In this document: positions 34,905 through 42,597 of the stretch, in pieces
Layout of the letters: each line of letters begins with the position of its first letter
Numbering within the stretch: position 1 is the first letter of the stretch
Assembly (NCBI RefSeq): GCF_002080045.1
Contig: NZ_MUIN01000013.1
Coordinates: 100,684-164,683 of the forward strand
Reading direction: 5' to 3'
Source of the DNA: Pseudomonas sp. Bc-h
GTDB lineage: Bacteria; Pseudomonadota; Gammaproteobacteria; Pseudomonadales; Pseudomonadaceae
Length of the DNA stretch: 64,000 nucleotides
Notes under the pieces: generated by a model
Databases searched by the model: none
What the model saw: the letters and a program-made list of their open reading frames with translations, nothing else
Told to the model about the DNA's origin: nothing
Translations under genes and position numbers: made by a program

Positions 34905-36053
34905 ATGGTTGACCCAGCGATCCGCATAGGCGGTCTGTTTTCCGACACCGGCGTCACCGCTGCCGCCGAAGGTTCGACGATGCGCGGCGCGCAATTCGCC
35001 ATCCAACAGATCAACGCCGCCGGTGGCGTAGGGGGCCGGCCGCTGGAGCTGATCACCCGCAATCCCGATTCGACCCCCGCGCTGTACGCCATGCACATCG
35101 AGTCACTGATTCGCGAAGAGAACCTGCGCTTCTTCTTCGGTTGCTACACCTCAGCGGCACGCAAGGCTGCGCTACCGGTGGTGGAGCGTTACGACGCATT
35201 GCTCATGTACCCGGTGTACTACGAAGGTTTCGAATACTCGCGCAACATCATCTATACCGGCGCCACGCCCAATCACAACGCCGTGCCGCTGGGCAATTAC
35301 ATGCTCGACAACTTTGGCAACCGGGTGTTGATGATTGGCTCCGAATACGTTTACCCCTACGAAACCAACCGCCTGATGAGCGACCTGCTGTACGAGCGCG
35401 GTGGCACCAAGCTGGGTGAGTATTACCTGCCACTGAAGAACGCCCGCCCTGAGGACTTCGCCAAACTGATGGTCAAGGCCAGGGAGCTGAAACCCTCGTT
35501 CATCTTCTCCACCGTGGTCGGCGAAACCATGGCGCATCTGTATCAGGCCTACGCCGACGCGGGTTTCGACCCGGCGGTAATGCCGATTGCCAGCCTCACC
35601 ACCAGCGAAACCGACATCAAGCAGATGGGTGTTCATCTGGGCAACGGGCACATTTCGGCGGCGACCTATTTTCAGTCGGTGGACACACCGATCAATCGAC
35701 AGTGCATCGCCGAGTACCGTGAGTTGTTCGGGCAGGAGCAGGTCACCGATCGTTGTTGGGAGGCCGCATATTTTCAGGTTCACTTGCTGGCCAAGGCGAT
35801 CGTCAGTGCTGGTAGCACCGAGGTCGAGGATGTATTGCAGGCCATGCGCGGCCTGGAGTTCGAAGCGCCTCAGGGCCGTGTTCGCGTCGATGCGCACAAC
35901 CATCACACCTATCTGTTTTCGCGAATCGGGCGGGCCAACGCCCAAGGCCAGTTCGACATCCTGTACGAGAGCCAGAGCGCGCTGAAACCCGATCCCTATG
36001 CCGTGGCGCCGCGCCTGAATGACTGGACCAGCGCCGCCGGGAGGCCGCTATGA
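34905..36053 (+). CDS. amiC: Amide-sensing regulator AmiC-like
   Basis: A 382-residue periplasmic-binding-protein fold without a signal peptide, therefore cytoplasmic, as AmiC of P. aeruginosa is. It opens IRIGGLFSDTGVTAAAEGSTMRGAQFAIQQINAAGG and has RFFFGCYTSAARKAALPVVERYDALLMYPVYYEGFEYS, strongly like AmiC. AmiC binds short amides and releases the antiterminator AmiR. The start is ATG 34905 (a TTG three codons upstream is in frame). It overlaps amiR by four bases and is divergent from urtA, its paralogue. Confidence 0.9.
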   Translation: MVDPAIRIGGLFSDTGVTAAAEGSTMRGAQFAIQQINAAGGVGGRPLELITRNPDSTPALYAMHIESLIREENLRFFFGCYTSAARKAALPVVERYDALLMYPVYYEGFEYSRNIIYTGATPNHNAVPLGNYMLDNFGNRVLMIGSEYVYPYETNRLMSDLLYERGGTKLGEYYLPLKNARPEDFAKLMVKARELKPSFIFSTVVGETMAHLYQAYADAGFDPAVMPIASLTTSETDIKQMGVHLGNGHISAATYFQSVDTPINRQCIAEYRELFGQEQVTDRCWEAAYFQVHLLAKAIVSAGSTEVEDVLQAMRGLEFEAPQGRVRVDAHNHHTYLFSRIGRANAQGQFDILYESQSALKPDPYAVAPRLNDWTSAAGRPL

Positions 36054-36682
36054 CTTTGCGCGCGGCGAAAAAACGCCAACGCAACGACAGCAGCGCAGGC
36101 ATCAAGGACCTGCGCGACATCAGCGTGCTGGTGGTGCATCCGGACGATGACGACGGCCATAACCTGATCGCGCAACTGCAGCGCATTGGCTGCCAGGTGC
36201 GTGTGCAATGGCCGATCCCGGAACGCCTCACTGCCGAGGTCGACGTGATCGTGCTGGCGGTGTCGCCTGAGAGCCTGTCGACCAATACGCCCTGGCTGTT
36301 GCACGCGAGCACGCCGCCGATCATTCCGGTGATCGCCTATGAAAACCCGATCATTGTCCAAGCACTGGTGCAGCTCAATGCCTGTTCGGTGATCCCTTCG
36401 CCGGTGCGCTCGTTCGGCCTGCTCACGGCACTGGCGCTGACGTTGAGCCAGTCGCGCAAAGCCCGCGAGCGGGAAAAACACGTCAAGCGCCTGGAAGGGC
36501 GGATGGCTGTGATGCGCACCGTGCAGCAGGCCAAGATCATCCTGATCGAAACCAAGGGCATGTCGGAAATCGACGCGTACAACGCCTTGCGCGATCAGGC
36601 CATGGCCAAGCGCGAACCCGTGGAAAAGATCGCCGAGGCGCTGGTGAAGGCCCACGAGCTGTTTCAACAAGCCTGTTCCTGA
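36050..36682 (+). CDS. amiR: ANTAR-domain antiterminator AmiR
   Basis: A 210-residue AmiR: a pseudo-receiver domain (about 20-140, DISVLVVHPDDDDGHNLIAQLQRIGCQV...) lacking the usual phosphorylation motif, a coiled-coil helix (about 140-160) and a C-terminal ANTAR RNA-binding domain (MAVMRTVQQAKIILIETKGMSEIDAYNALRDQAMAKREPVEKIAEALV). Without amide it is held by AmiC; when free it binds leader RNA and prevents termination. Likely targets are the three leader elements in this island. Confidence 0.92.
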   Translation: MTLRAAKKRQRNDSSAGIKDLRDISVLVVHPDDDDGHNLIAQLQRIGCQVRVQWPIPERLTAEVDVIVLAVSPESLSTNTPWLLHASTPPIIPVIAYENPIIVQALVQLNACSVIPSPVRSFGLLTALALTLSQSRKAREREKHVKRLEGRMAVMRTVQQAKIILIETKGMSEIDAYNALRDQAMAKREPVEKIAEALVKAHELFQQACS

Positions 36683-36725
36683 GTGTCGGCCCCCGTGGCC
36701 TGACCCTCTTCTGCGCGGACGTTTG

Positions 36726-36802
36726 CCATACGCCCTTGATCGGCAGGTATGGATCACCGCGTGGCGACCGGCGTGGACAACGGAGTCCTCCGGAGCGAAC
36801 CG
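36726..36802 (+). ncRNA. Structured leader element of the amidase gene (copy 3 of 3)
   Basis: Fold 1 (36726-36752): CCATAC-GCC-loop-GGC-AG-GTATGG. Fold 2 (36768-36793): CCGG-CGT-GGAC-AACGGA-GTCC-T-CCGG, hexaloop with A1 and G4. An alternative small hairpin CGG-AGCGAA-CCG (36791-36802) also has an A1/G4 hexaloop and would give the tandem arrangement described for ANTAR targets. Two GC-rich hairpins follow (36807-36822 and 36840-36857), the second close to the start region, but without a T run. The element lies in the amiR-amidase gap. Confidence 0.62.
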
Positions 36803-36883
36803 TAACCTGCGCATCCGCGCAGTGGGTTCGAGTCAATGACTGCCCGATTGCGGGCGGCCCTTAACCGATATCTGGAGAACGCC

Positions 36884-38419
36884 ATGTCTGTAAAACGCCC
36901 AAGCAAAGCCGACTTTCTGATCGCCGCCGAAGACCACGGCTATCACCTGAACGACAGCCAGATGGAGTCCTTTCTCAACCTCGCCGACGAAACCCTCGGC
37001 TCTTATGAAGCCATCGACAAACTGTATGCGGCCACCATCGCGCAGCAACCGCCCCTGCGCGAATACAGCAAAGCATCCGATGCCGACAATCTGCACGGCG
37101 CCTGGTACGTCAAAACCAACATCGCTGGCGCCGCGCAGGGCCCGCTGGCCGGCAAGACAGTGGTGATCAAGGACAACGTCTCCGTGGCCGGTGTGCCGAT
37201 GGCCAACGGATCGTTGAGTCTTGACGGTTACGTGCCGTCCGAAGATGCCACGGTGGTCAAGCGCCTGCTAGCGGCCGGTGCAACCGTGGTGGGCAAGTCC
37301 GTTTGTGAGGATCTGTGCTTCTCCGGCGCAAGCTTCACCTCCGCCAGCGGCCCGGTGAAAAACCCGTGGGACATGACCCGCAACGCCGGTGGTTCGTCCA
37401 GCGGCAGCGCGGTGCTGGTGGCGCTGGAAGAGGTCGACATGGCCATTGGCGGCGACCAGGGCGGCTCGATCCGCATGCCCTCGGCCTGGAGCGGCATCGT
37501 CGGTCACAAACCGACCTACGGCCTGGTGCCTTACACCGGCGCGTTCCCCATCGAACGCACCATCGACCACGTTGGCCCGATGGCCAATAACGTGCGCGAC
37601 GTGGCCCTGATGCTAGACGTCCTCGCGGGCGCCGACGGTCTCGACTCGCGGCAGAAAAACCCTCCGGCCGTGGCTTGCCTGGAAACACTGGACGAGGGGG
37701 TCGCGGGTCTGAAAATCGGCCTGTTGCGTGAAGGCTTCGCGATACCCGGTGTTTCCGAAGAACAGGTCGATGCGTTGGTCAAGGCGGCTGCCGCGAAGCT
37801 GGAAAGCCTCGGCGCCACCGTGGGTGAAGCCAGTGCGCCCTGGCATTCCGGCGTTGCCCTGGACATGTGGAATGTCATCGCCACCGACGGCGCCGCGTAC
37901 CAGATGCTGCAAGGCAACGGCTACGGCATGAACGTCGATGGCTATTACGATCCGGACATCATGAGCTATTTCGGCGCCAAGCGTCGTGAGCACGCCGATG
38001 CGTTGTCCAGCAGCGTCAAAGCCGTGGCCCTGACCGGGCATTACAGCCTGAAAAACCTGCACGGCGCCTACTACGCCAAGGCGCGGATGCTGGTGCCGGA
38101 ACTGACTCGCCAATACGACGAAGCCTTCAAGGATTTCGACGTATTGGTGATGCCGACCATGCCCTTCGTGGCGACCCGCCTGACACCGACTGACGCGCCC
38201 ATCGAGGAGTACGTTCACAGCGCCTTGAACATGCTGACCAACACTGCGCCATTCGACCTCACCGGCCACCCGGCCACTTCGATTCCCGCAGGGCTGGCCG
38301 ATGGCTTGCCGGTGGCAATGATGATCGTCGCGCCACGCTTCAAAGATGCGCTGGCATTGCGTGTGGCTCAGGCGTACGAGCAGGCGCGGGGCGCGTTCCC
38401 CAAACCACCGCGTGACTGA
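36884..38419 (+). CDS. Amidase-signature amidase (Rhodococcus nitrile-cluster type)
   Basis: A 511-residue amidase that should hydrolyse carboxylic amides to acid and ammonia. The catalytic triad of the signature family is clear: Lys96 in VVIKDNVS, cis-Ser171 in NAGGSSSGS and Ser195 in GGDQGGSIRMPS. As I recall, the same residue numbers are used in the Rhodococcus nitrile-hydratase-associated amidase, and the whole N-terminal ~80-residue helical domain is also alike. It is not the AmiE/nitrilase type that AmiC-AmiR control in P. aeruginosa. Start at ATG 36884 with a GGAG site. Placement suggests ammonia supply from amides. Confidence 0.88.
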   Translation: MSVKRPSKADFLIAAEDHGYHLNDSQMESFLNLADETLGSYEAIDKLYAATIAQQPPLREYSKASDADNLHGAWYVKTNIAGAAQGPLAGKTVVIKDNVSVAGVPMANGSLSLDGYVPSEDATVVKRLLAAGATVVGKSVCEDLCFSGASFTSASGPVKNPWDMTRNAGGSSSGSAVLVALEEVDMAIGGDQGGSIRMPSAWSGIVGHKPTYGLVPYTGAFPIERTIDHVGPMANNVRDVALMLDVLAGADGLDSRQKNPPAVACLETLDEGVAGLKIGLLREGFAIPGVSEEQVDALVKAAAAKLESLGATVGEASAPWHSGVALDMWNVIATDGAAYQMLQGNGYGMNVDGYYDPDIMSYFGAKRREHADALSSSVKAVALTGHYSLKNLHGAYYAKARMLVPELTRQYDEAFKDFDVLVMPTMPFVATRLTPTDAPIEEYVHSALNMLTNTAPFDLTGHPATSIPAGLADGLPVAMMIVAPRFKDALALRVAQAYEQARGAFPKPPRD

Positions 38420-38490
38420 AACCAACCGCTACGGGGCGCCGTCGCGGCCATCGCCGGCGTCTTGCTTTCATCAGGATCAAGGAGCGTTTC

Positions 38491-39072
38491 ATGTTGTTGA
38501 CTCGATCTGTACGACTGTCTTTGGGCGCCGCGCTGTGTGTGCTGCCGATGCTCGCTTTCGCCCATCCCGGGCATGACGAATCCGGGCTCATGGCCGGGGT
38601 CGCCCACCCGCTGACCGGCATGGACCACCTGCTGGCGATGTTTGCGGTAGGGCTGTGGGCGGCGCAACAGAAGGGCGGAGCGCGCTGGATGCTGCCGGCG
38701 ACGTTTGTCGCCAGCATGTTGCTCGGCGGGTTGCTGGGGTTCGACGGGCTGGCCGTGCCGTATCTGGAAACCGGCATCGCCGCATCCGTACTCGCCTTTG
38801 GCCTGTTGGTGGCGGTGGCGGCACGTCTGCCAATAGCGGTGGCCATCGCGACCACGGGGGTGTTCGGTCTGGCCCACGGCATCGCTCATGGCCTGGAACT
38901 GCCGGACATGAGCAGCCCGGTCGGTTACGCGATCGGTTTTGTGGCCGCAACTTCAGCGCTCCATGCCACAGGCTATGCACTGGCGCGATGGACGCCTGTC
39001 GCCGCAGCATCGCTGATCCGTGTGCTGGGTCTGGTTTCGGCAGGTGCGGGGGTTATGTTGCTGGCGGGGTGA
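38491..39072 (+). CDS. ureJ: HupE/UreJ-family nickel permease
   Basis: A 193-residue membrane protein with a cleavable leader (to AFA) followed by HPGHDESG, a HPLTGMDHLLAMFAVGLWAAQ segment and FGLAHGIAHGLELP, the metal-binding histidine motifs of HupE/UreJ. About six membrane helices. It probably imports nickel for urease. It follows the amidase by 71 bases with a GGAG site and is therefore expressed from the amiCR side, not with the urease subunits. Confidence 0.9.
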   Translation: MLLTRSVRLSLGAALCVLPMLAFAHPGHDESGLMAGVAHPLTGMDHLLAMFAVGLWAAQQKGGARWMLPATFVASMLLGGLLGFDGLAVPYLETGIAASVLAFGLLVAVAARLPIAVAIATTGVFGLAHGIAHGLELPDMSSPVGYAIGFVAATSALHATGYALARWTPVAAASLIRVLGLVSAGAGVMLLAG

Positions 39073-39169
39073 TTCACGGCTATCCGCTGTTCTTCATGGC
39101 AGAGTTGGGGCGCCGGTGCATCGCGTCTTCACCACGTAGCAGTCCGGCTCTGTGGTGGAGGCGAATGAA

Positions 39170-39281
39170 TGATCGTTCCCACGCTCTGCGTGGGAATGCC
39201 GCCGCTGACGCTCTGCGTTCGCTTCAGGTGACGCGGAGCCTCCCAGGATGCATACGCACGCGGGGCGTGAGCACGCTCATG
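39170..39281. repeat. 112-base palindromic intergenic repeat, copy 2
   Basis: Second copy of the element at 24149-24260. It lies within the 360-base gap between ureJ and trmK, which otherwise contains a lone REP half (about 39136-39150) and no gene. The two copies bracket the urt-ure-ami island. Confidence 0.85.
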
Positions 39282-39434
39282 TGGCCTGGTGAACCAGATT
39301 CCTGGCAGTTGTGGTGGAGCCAGGCCATGCCACGACCCCGGTCGAATAAATTTGAAATCCACGGCGTCGCTCGCCAGAATCGCGCTCCGATCCGGCCCCA
39401 GAGGCCGGGTGTTTTTGGTATGAAGGGGCGGCGG

Positions 39435-40130
39435 TTGAACGAACACACATTGTCCATGCGCCTGGAGCGTGTGGCAGCGCAGGTGCCGCACGGGGCGCGG
39501 CTGGCCGACATCGGTTCGGATCATGCCTATCTGCCCGTGGCGTTGGTGCGCCGAGGGATCGCGGTGGCGGCGGTGGCAGGTGAGGTGGCGGTGACGCCGT
39601 TCCACGCGGCGGAGCGCACGGTGCGGGAAAACGATCTGCAGCAACGAATCGTGGTGCGCCTGGCCAATGGTCTGGACGCGATCGAGTCAGCCGACGGCAT
39701 CACTGCGATCAGCCTGTGCGGCATGGGCGGTGAAACCATCCGCGACATCCTGGATGCCGGCAAAGCGCGGCTGAGCGGGCAGGAGCGCCTGATTCTGCAA
39801 CCTAATGGCGGCGAGCAGCCGTTGCGCCAATGGCTGATGGAGCATGGCTACCGGATTGGCTATGAAGAAGTGTTGCTGGAAAATCGATTCGACTACGAAA
39901 TCATCGTCGCCGACTTTGCAGGTTCCGTGACCTATACCCATGAGCAGCTCTACTTCGGCCCGTTGCTGATGCAGGAGCGCAGTTTGGCGTTTGTGGCGAA
40001 GTGGCAACGCAGACTGCGCTTGAAACAGCGCACGCTGAATCACTTCAGCAGGGCTTCGCAGAGCGTTTCCGAGGAGAAGGTGCAAGAGTTGATTCGACAG
40101 ACCCGGTGGATCAGCGAAATCCTCCTCTAA
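39435..40130 (+). CDS. trmK: tRNA (adenine-22-N1)-methyltransferase TrmK
   Basis: A 231-residue SAM-dependent methyltransferase of the TrmK/YqfN family, modifying A22 of tRNA. The SAM motif LADIGSDHAYLPVALVRRG, the SLCGMGGETIRDIL and LILQPNGGEQPLRQWL motifs and a C-terminal coiled-coil-like helical tail (about 190-231) are all present. The preferred start is TTG 39435 (NEHTLSMRLERVA) six bases after AGGGG; an ATG five codons upstream is in frame but poorly spaced. Confidence 0.9.
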   Translation: MNEHTLSMRLERVAAQVPHGARLADIGSDHAYLPVALVRRGIAVAAVAGEVAVTPFHAAERTVRENDLQQRIVVRLANGLDAIESADGITAISLCGMGGETIRDILDAGKARLSGQERLILQPNGGEQPLRQWLMEHGYRIGYEEVLLENRFDYEIIVADFAGSVTYTHEQLYFGPLLMQERSLAFVAKWQRRLRLKQRTLNHFSRASQSVSEEKVQELIRQTRWISEILL

Positions 40131-40254
40131 GGGCGGTGTCTGCGCAACCGTCCAGTTGGCTCGCAAAGCCATTAAATATGAAAAGCCTGCCACAGCCGCC
40201 CGTTCGGCCCGGGATTATGATCGGGCTTCGTGATGGTGTCTGTGGAGGTGTTTC

Positions 40255-40488
40255 ATGGGCTTTACGATTTGCTACAGCTTTCGGGGAAACCAGCGGGTTC
40301 TGGAGTGCCAGGAGGACAACCTCTGCGGGCACGACGCGGTCTATTACGCGCTGCTGCACTCGGGTGCGGAACTGGGCAACATGGTCGGCGGCTGGCAGGG
40401 CAGTTATCCCTCGATTGTCGAAGCGGCCGAGCGATCAGGCGTCAGCAATGTGCTGTGGCACAAGTCGCTGACTCAATTGTCTTCCTGA
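40255..40488 (+). CDS. Small conserved Pseudomonas protein (DUF6555-like)
   Basis: A 77-residue soluble protein: MGFTICYSFRGNQRVLECQE...LCGHDAVYYALLHSGAELG. I recognise it as a small conserved Pseudomonas family (DUF6555-like) of unknown function. The alternation of hydrophobic and polar residues suggests a compact alpha/beta fold. The ATG follows a GGAGG site by six bases. It overlaps the 3' end of the convergent tetR gene by 16 bases. Confidence 0.7.
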   Translation: MGFTICYSFRGNQRVLECQEDNLCGHDAVYYALLHSGAELGNMVGGWQGSYPSIVEAAERSGVSNVLWHKSLTQLSS

Positions 40489-41114
40489 TGGTGCGGGGTT
40501 GCGCCTGCTGATGACGCGTCCCAGATCATCATGACCTGTTTAATGGCCGCCACAAAGACGGTGTGAGCAACACCGTCTCTGGCCAATGTCGATATCCCCA
40601 GCAAAAAACTGTCGAACACCGCCGCGAGTGCGCGGACGTCGGTTTGAGCAGCCAACTCCTTCCTCGCCACCCCACGCTCGACACACGCAATGAACCCGGC
40701 ACGGGTCCTCGCCCGCGATGCCGTGAGCCCGGCCGTGACCTGCGCATGTTCCTCAGTCGGTGCACTCATGACCCCCAATGCCACCATGCAGCCTTTGGGG
40801 TGCGTGCGTTCGCACTGCATTTTCGCCGAGCGCCGCAGCGCCGTTTCGATGGCCGTGCGAGGCGCCAAGTCGGCGTCCCACAGGCATTCGGTGACTTGAG
40901 CGAAGGTCTGCAAATAACGTTGCACGGCTTCCTCGAACAGCGCCTCTTTGGAGCCGAAGGCGGCGTAGAAGCTGGGTGCCGAGATGCCGCCGGCGATACC
41001 GGCCTTCAACTGGCTCAATGACGTGCATTCATAGCCGTGCTCCCAGAACAGGTGCATCGCCTGTTCGATTGCCTGGTCACGGTCAAAGCTGCGGGGACGG
41101 CCCATCTGCGCCAT
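40473..41114 (-). CDS. TetR-family repressor of the adjacent MFS exporter
   Basis: A 213-residue TetR regulator. The HTH is at about 8-55 (RPRSFDRDQAIEQAMHLFWEHGYECTSLSQLKAGIAGGISAPSFYAAFGSKEALFEEAV). The C-terminal domain resembles the AcuR/YxaF group. The start is ATG 41114 with a GAGAGGA site; the frame is open further upstream but enters the promoter region. Divergent from an MFS gene with inverted GTATC/GATAC repeats between, so autoregulation and repression of the pump are likely. Confidence 0.87.
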   Translation of the reverse strand: MAQMGRPRSFDRDQAIEQAMHLFWEHGYECTSLSQLKAGIAGGISAPSFYAAFGSKEALFEEAVQRYLQTFAQVTECLWDADLAPRTAIETALRRSAKMQCERTHPKGCMVALGVMSAPTEEHAQVTAGLTASRARTRAGFIACVERGVARKELAAQTDVRALAAVFDSFLLGISTLARDGVAHTVFVAAIKQVMMIWDASSAGATPHHQEDN

Positions 41115-41141
41115 ACAAGGATCCTCTCGAAGAACGAGATA

Positions 41142-41210
41142 GATACTACTCGATACAAAAGTCGTTGACCAAGGTTTTGCGCTCACCCTAGTATCTGTAC
41201 CAATCGATAC
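41142..41210. promoter_or_regulatory. Divergent promoter region with TetR operator candidates
   Basis: Two GATAC-bearing sites: 41142-41156 (GATAC-TACTC-GATAC direct repeat) and 41191-41210 (GTATC-N10-GATAC inverted repeat). A forward promoter TTGACC (41165) - 18 bases - TAGTAT (41189) runs into the second site, which covers its -10 box and would block the MFS gene when occupied. Confidence 0.6.
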
Positions 41211-41232
41211 TTAAGTGGTGAGGAATTGTGCA

Positions 41233-42438
41233 GTGAAAACACATGAACAGCTGGGTGAGCGACTACCCCTTGGCGCGTTGCTGGCGCTGGCAATGACCGG
41301 TTTTATCTGCATCGTGACCGAAACTCTGCCGGCAGGGCTTTTGCCCGACATTGCCCGAGGCCTGGATGTTTCGGCGTCGCTGGCAGGGCAAATGGTCAGC
41401 GTGTATGCCCTGGGGTCGCTGCTGGCCGTCCTTCCCCTGGCTATTGCCACGCAAGGTTGGCGGCGCCGGACCGTGCTGCTGACAACCGTTGTCGGTTTTC
41501 TGATCTTCAACTCGATCACCGCCTGGTCTTCCAGCTTTACAGTGATCCTGATTGCCCGGTTCTTCGCCGGGGTTTCAGCAGGGCTTGCCTGGAGCCTGCT
41601 TGCCGGTTACGCACGGCGCATGGTTTCTGTGCGGCAACAGGGCAAGGCGCTGGCGATCGCCATGGTCGGCACTCCAGTCGCGCTGTCCCTGGGTGTGCCG
41701 TTGGGCACGTGGCTGGGTGGCTTGATCGGGTGGCGAATGGCGTTTGCGTTGATGTCCGCTTTGACCCTGATTCTGATCGTCTGGGTACTGGTCAAGGTGC
41801 CTGATTATCCCGGCCAGTCTTCCTCGCAACGAGTGGCGGTTCGCAGCGTGCTGATGACGCCGGGTGTGCGTTCAGTGCTGGGCGTGGTGTTCACCTGGAT
41901 GCTCGCACACAACATCCTTTATACCTACATCGCGCCGTTCGTGATCGCCTCGGGCCTGACGGAACACGTAGACCTCGTGCTGCTGGTGTTCGGGCTGGCC
42001 GCGTTGCTGGGCATCGCAGTGACTGGCCGGCTGGTTGACGCGCACCTGCGCAGCGCCGTGCTCCTGAGCCTGGCAACGTTTGCCGCCGTGTCGGTGCTCT
42101 TCGGTCTATTCTCGACCTCGCCAGTGGCGATCTGCGTCGGTGTGTTCATCTGGGGCCTGACCTTCGGCGGCGCCGCGACCTTGTTGCAGACCGCGCTGGC
42201 GGATGCCGCGGGCACTGGAGCAGATGTGGCGCTGTCGATGAACGTCGTGGTCTGGAACAGTGCGATCGCGGCAGCGGGGCTCGCGGGAGGCGTGTTGCTG
42301 GACCAGATTGGAGTCGGGGCTTTTCCGTGGGTATTGCTGGCGCTGGTGCTGCTGAGCCTGGGCATTGCTTCGAGGGCTCGCCAGAGTGGTTTTCCAGAGG
42401 GCGCGCGACAGGGCGGCGCTGCGGTGACCGGACACTGA
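41233..42438 (+). CDS. MFS transporter, DHA1 (drug or arabinose efflux) type
   Basis: A 401-residue protein with twelve hydrophobic segments. It shows the AraJ/YdhP-like opening ALLALAMTGFICIVTETLPAGLLPDIARGLDVSASLAGQMVSVYALGS and the motif-A-like loop ATQGWRRRTVLL, plus the motif-C-like GTPVALSLGVPLGTWLGG. It is a predicted proton-driven exporter of unknown substrate. GTG 41233 follows GAGGA by eight bases and is preferred to the GTG at 41215. Confidence 0.85.
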   Translation: MKTHEQLGERLPLGALLALAMTGFICIVTETLPAGLLPDIARGLDVSASLAGQMVSVYALGSLLAVLPLAIATQGWRRRTVLLTTVVGFLIFNSITAWSSSFTVILIARFFAGVSAGLAWSLLAGYARRMVSVRQQGKALAIAMVGTPVALSLGVPLGTWLGGLIGWRMAFALMSALTLILIVWVLVKVPDYPGQSSSQRVAVRSVLMTPGVRSVLGVVFTWMLAHNILYTYIAPFVIASGLTEHVDLVLLVFGLAALLGIAVTGRLVDAHLRSAVLLSLATFAAVSVLFGLFSTSPVAICVGVFIWGLTFGGAATLLQTALADAAGTGADVALSMNVVVWNSAIAAAGLAGGVLLDQIGVGAFPWVLLALVLLSLGIASRARQSGFPEGARQGGAAVTGH

Positions 42439-42597
42439 CCTTGTCCTCGGGATGCCGAAACTGGAAAAACACGCCTGGAGCTGCGAGCAGCTCCGGGACG
42501 TTTTCGAGCGTTGCGAAGCCGACTTGAGACGCCTTCCAGTTCTGGTGAAATCGCCGAACGAGTCGCTCGGATCATCCGCACGCGGGAGACTGGCTGG

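Noticed and set aside
36683-36883. Guanidine-I (ykkC) riboswitch before the amidase
   Set aside because: The conserved ykkC core as I remember it is not present, and the element instead matches the leaders of urtA and amiC.
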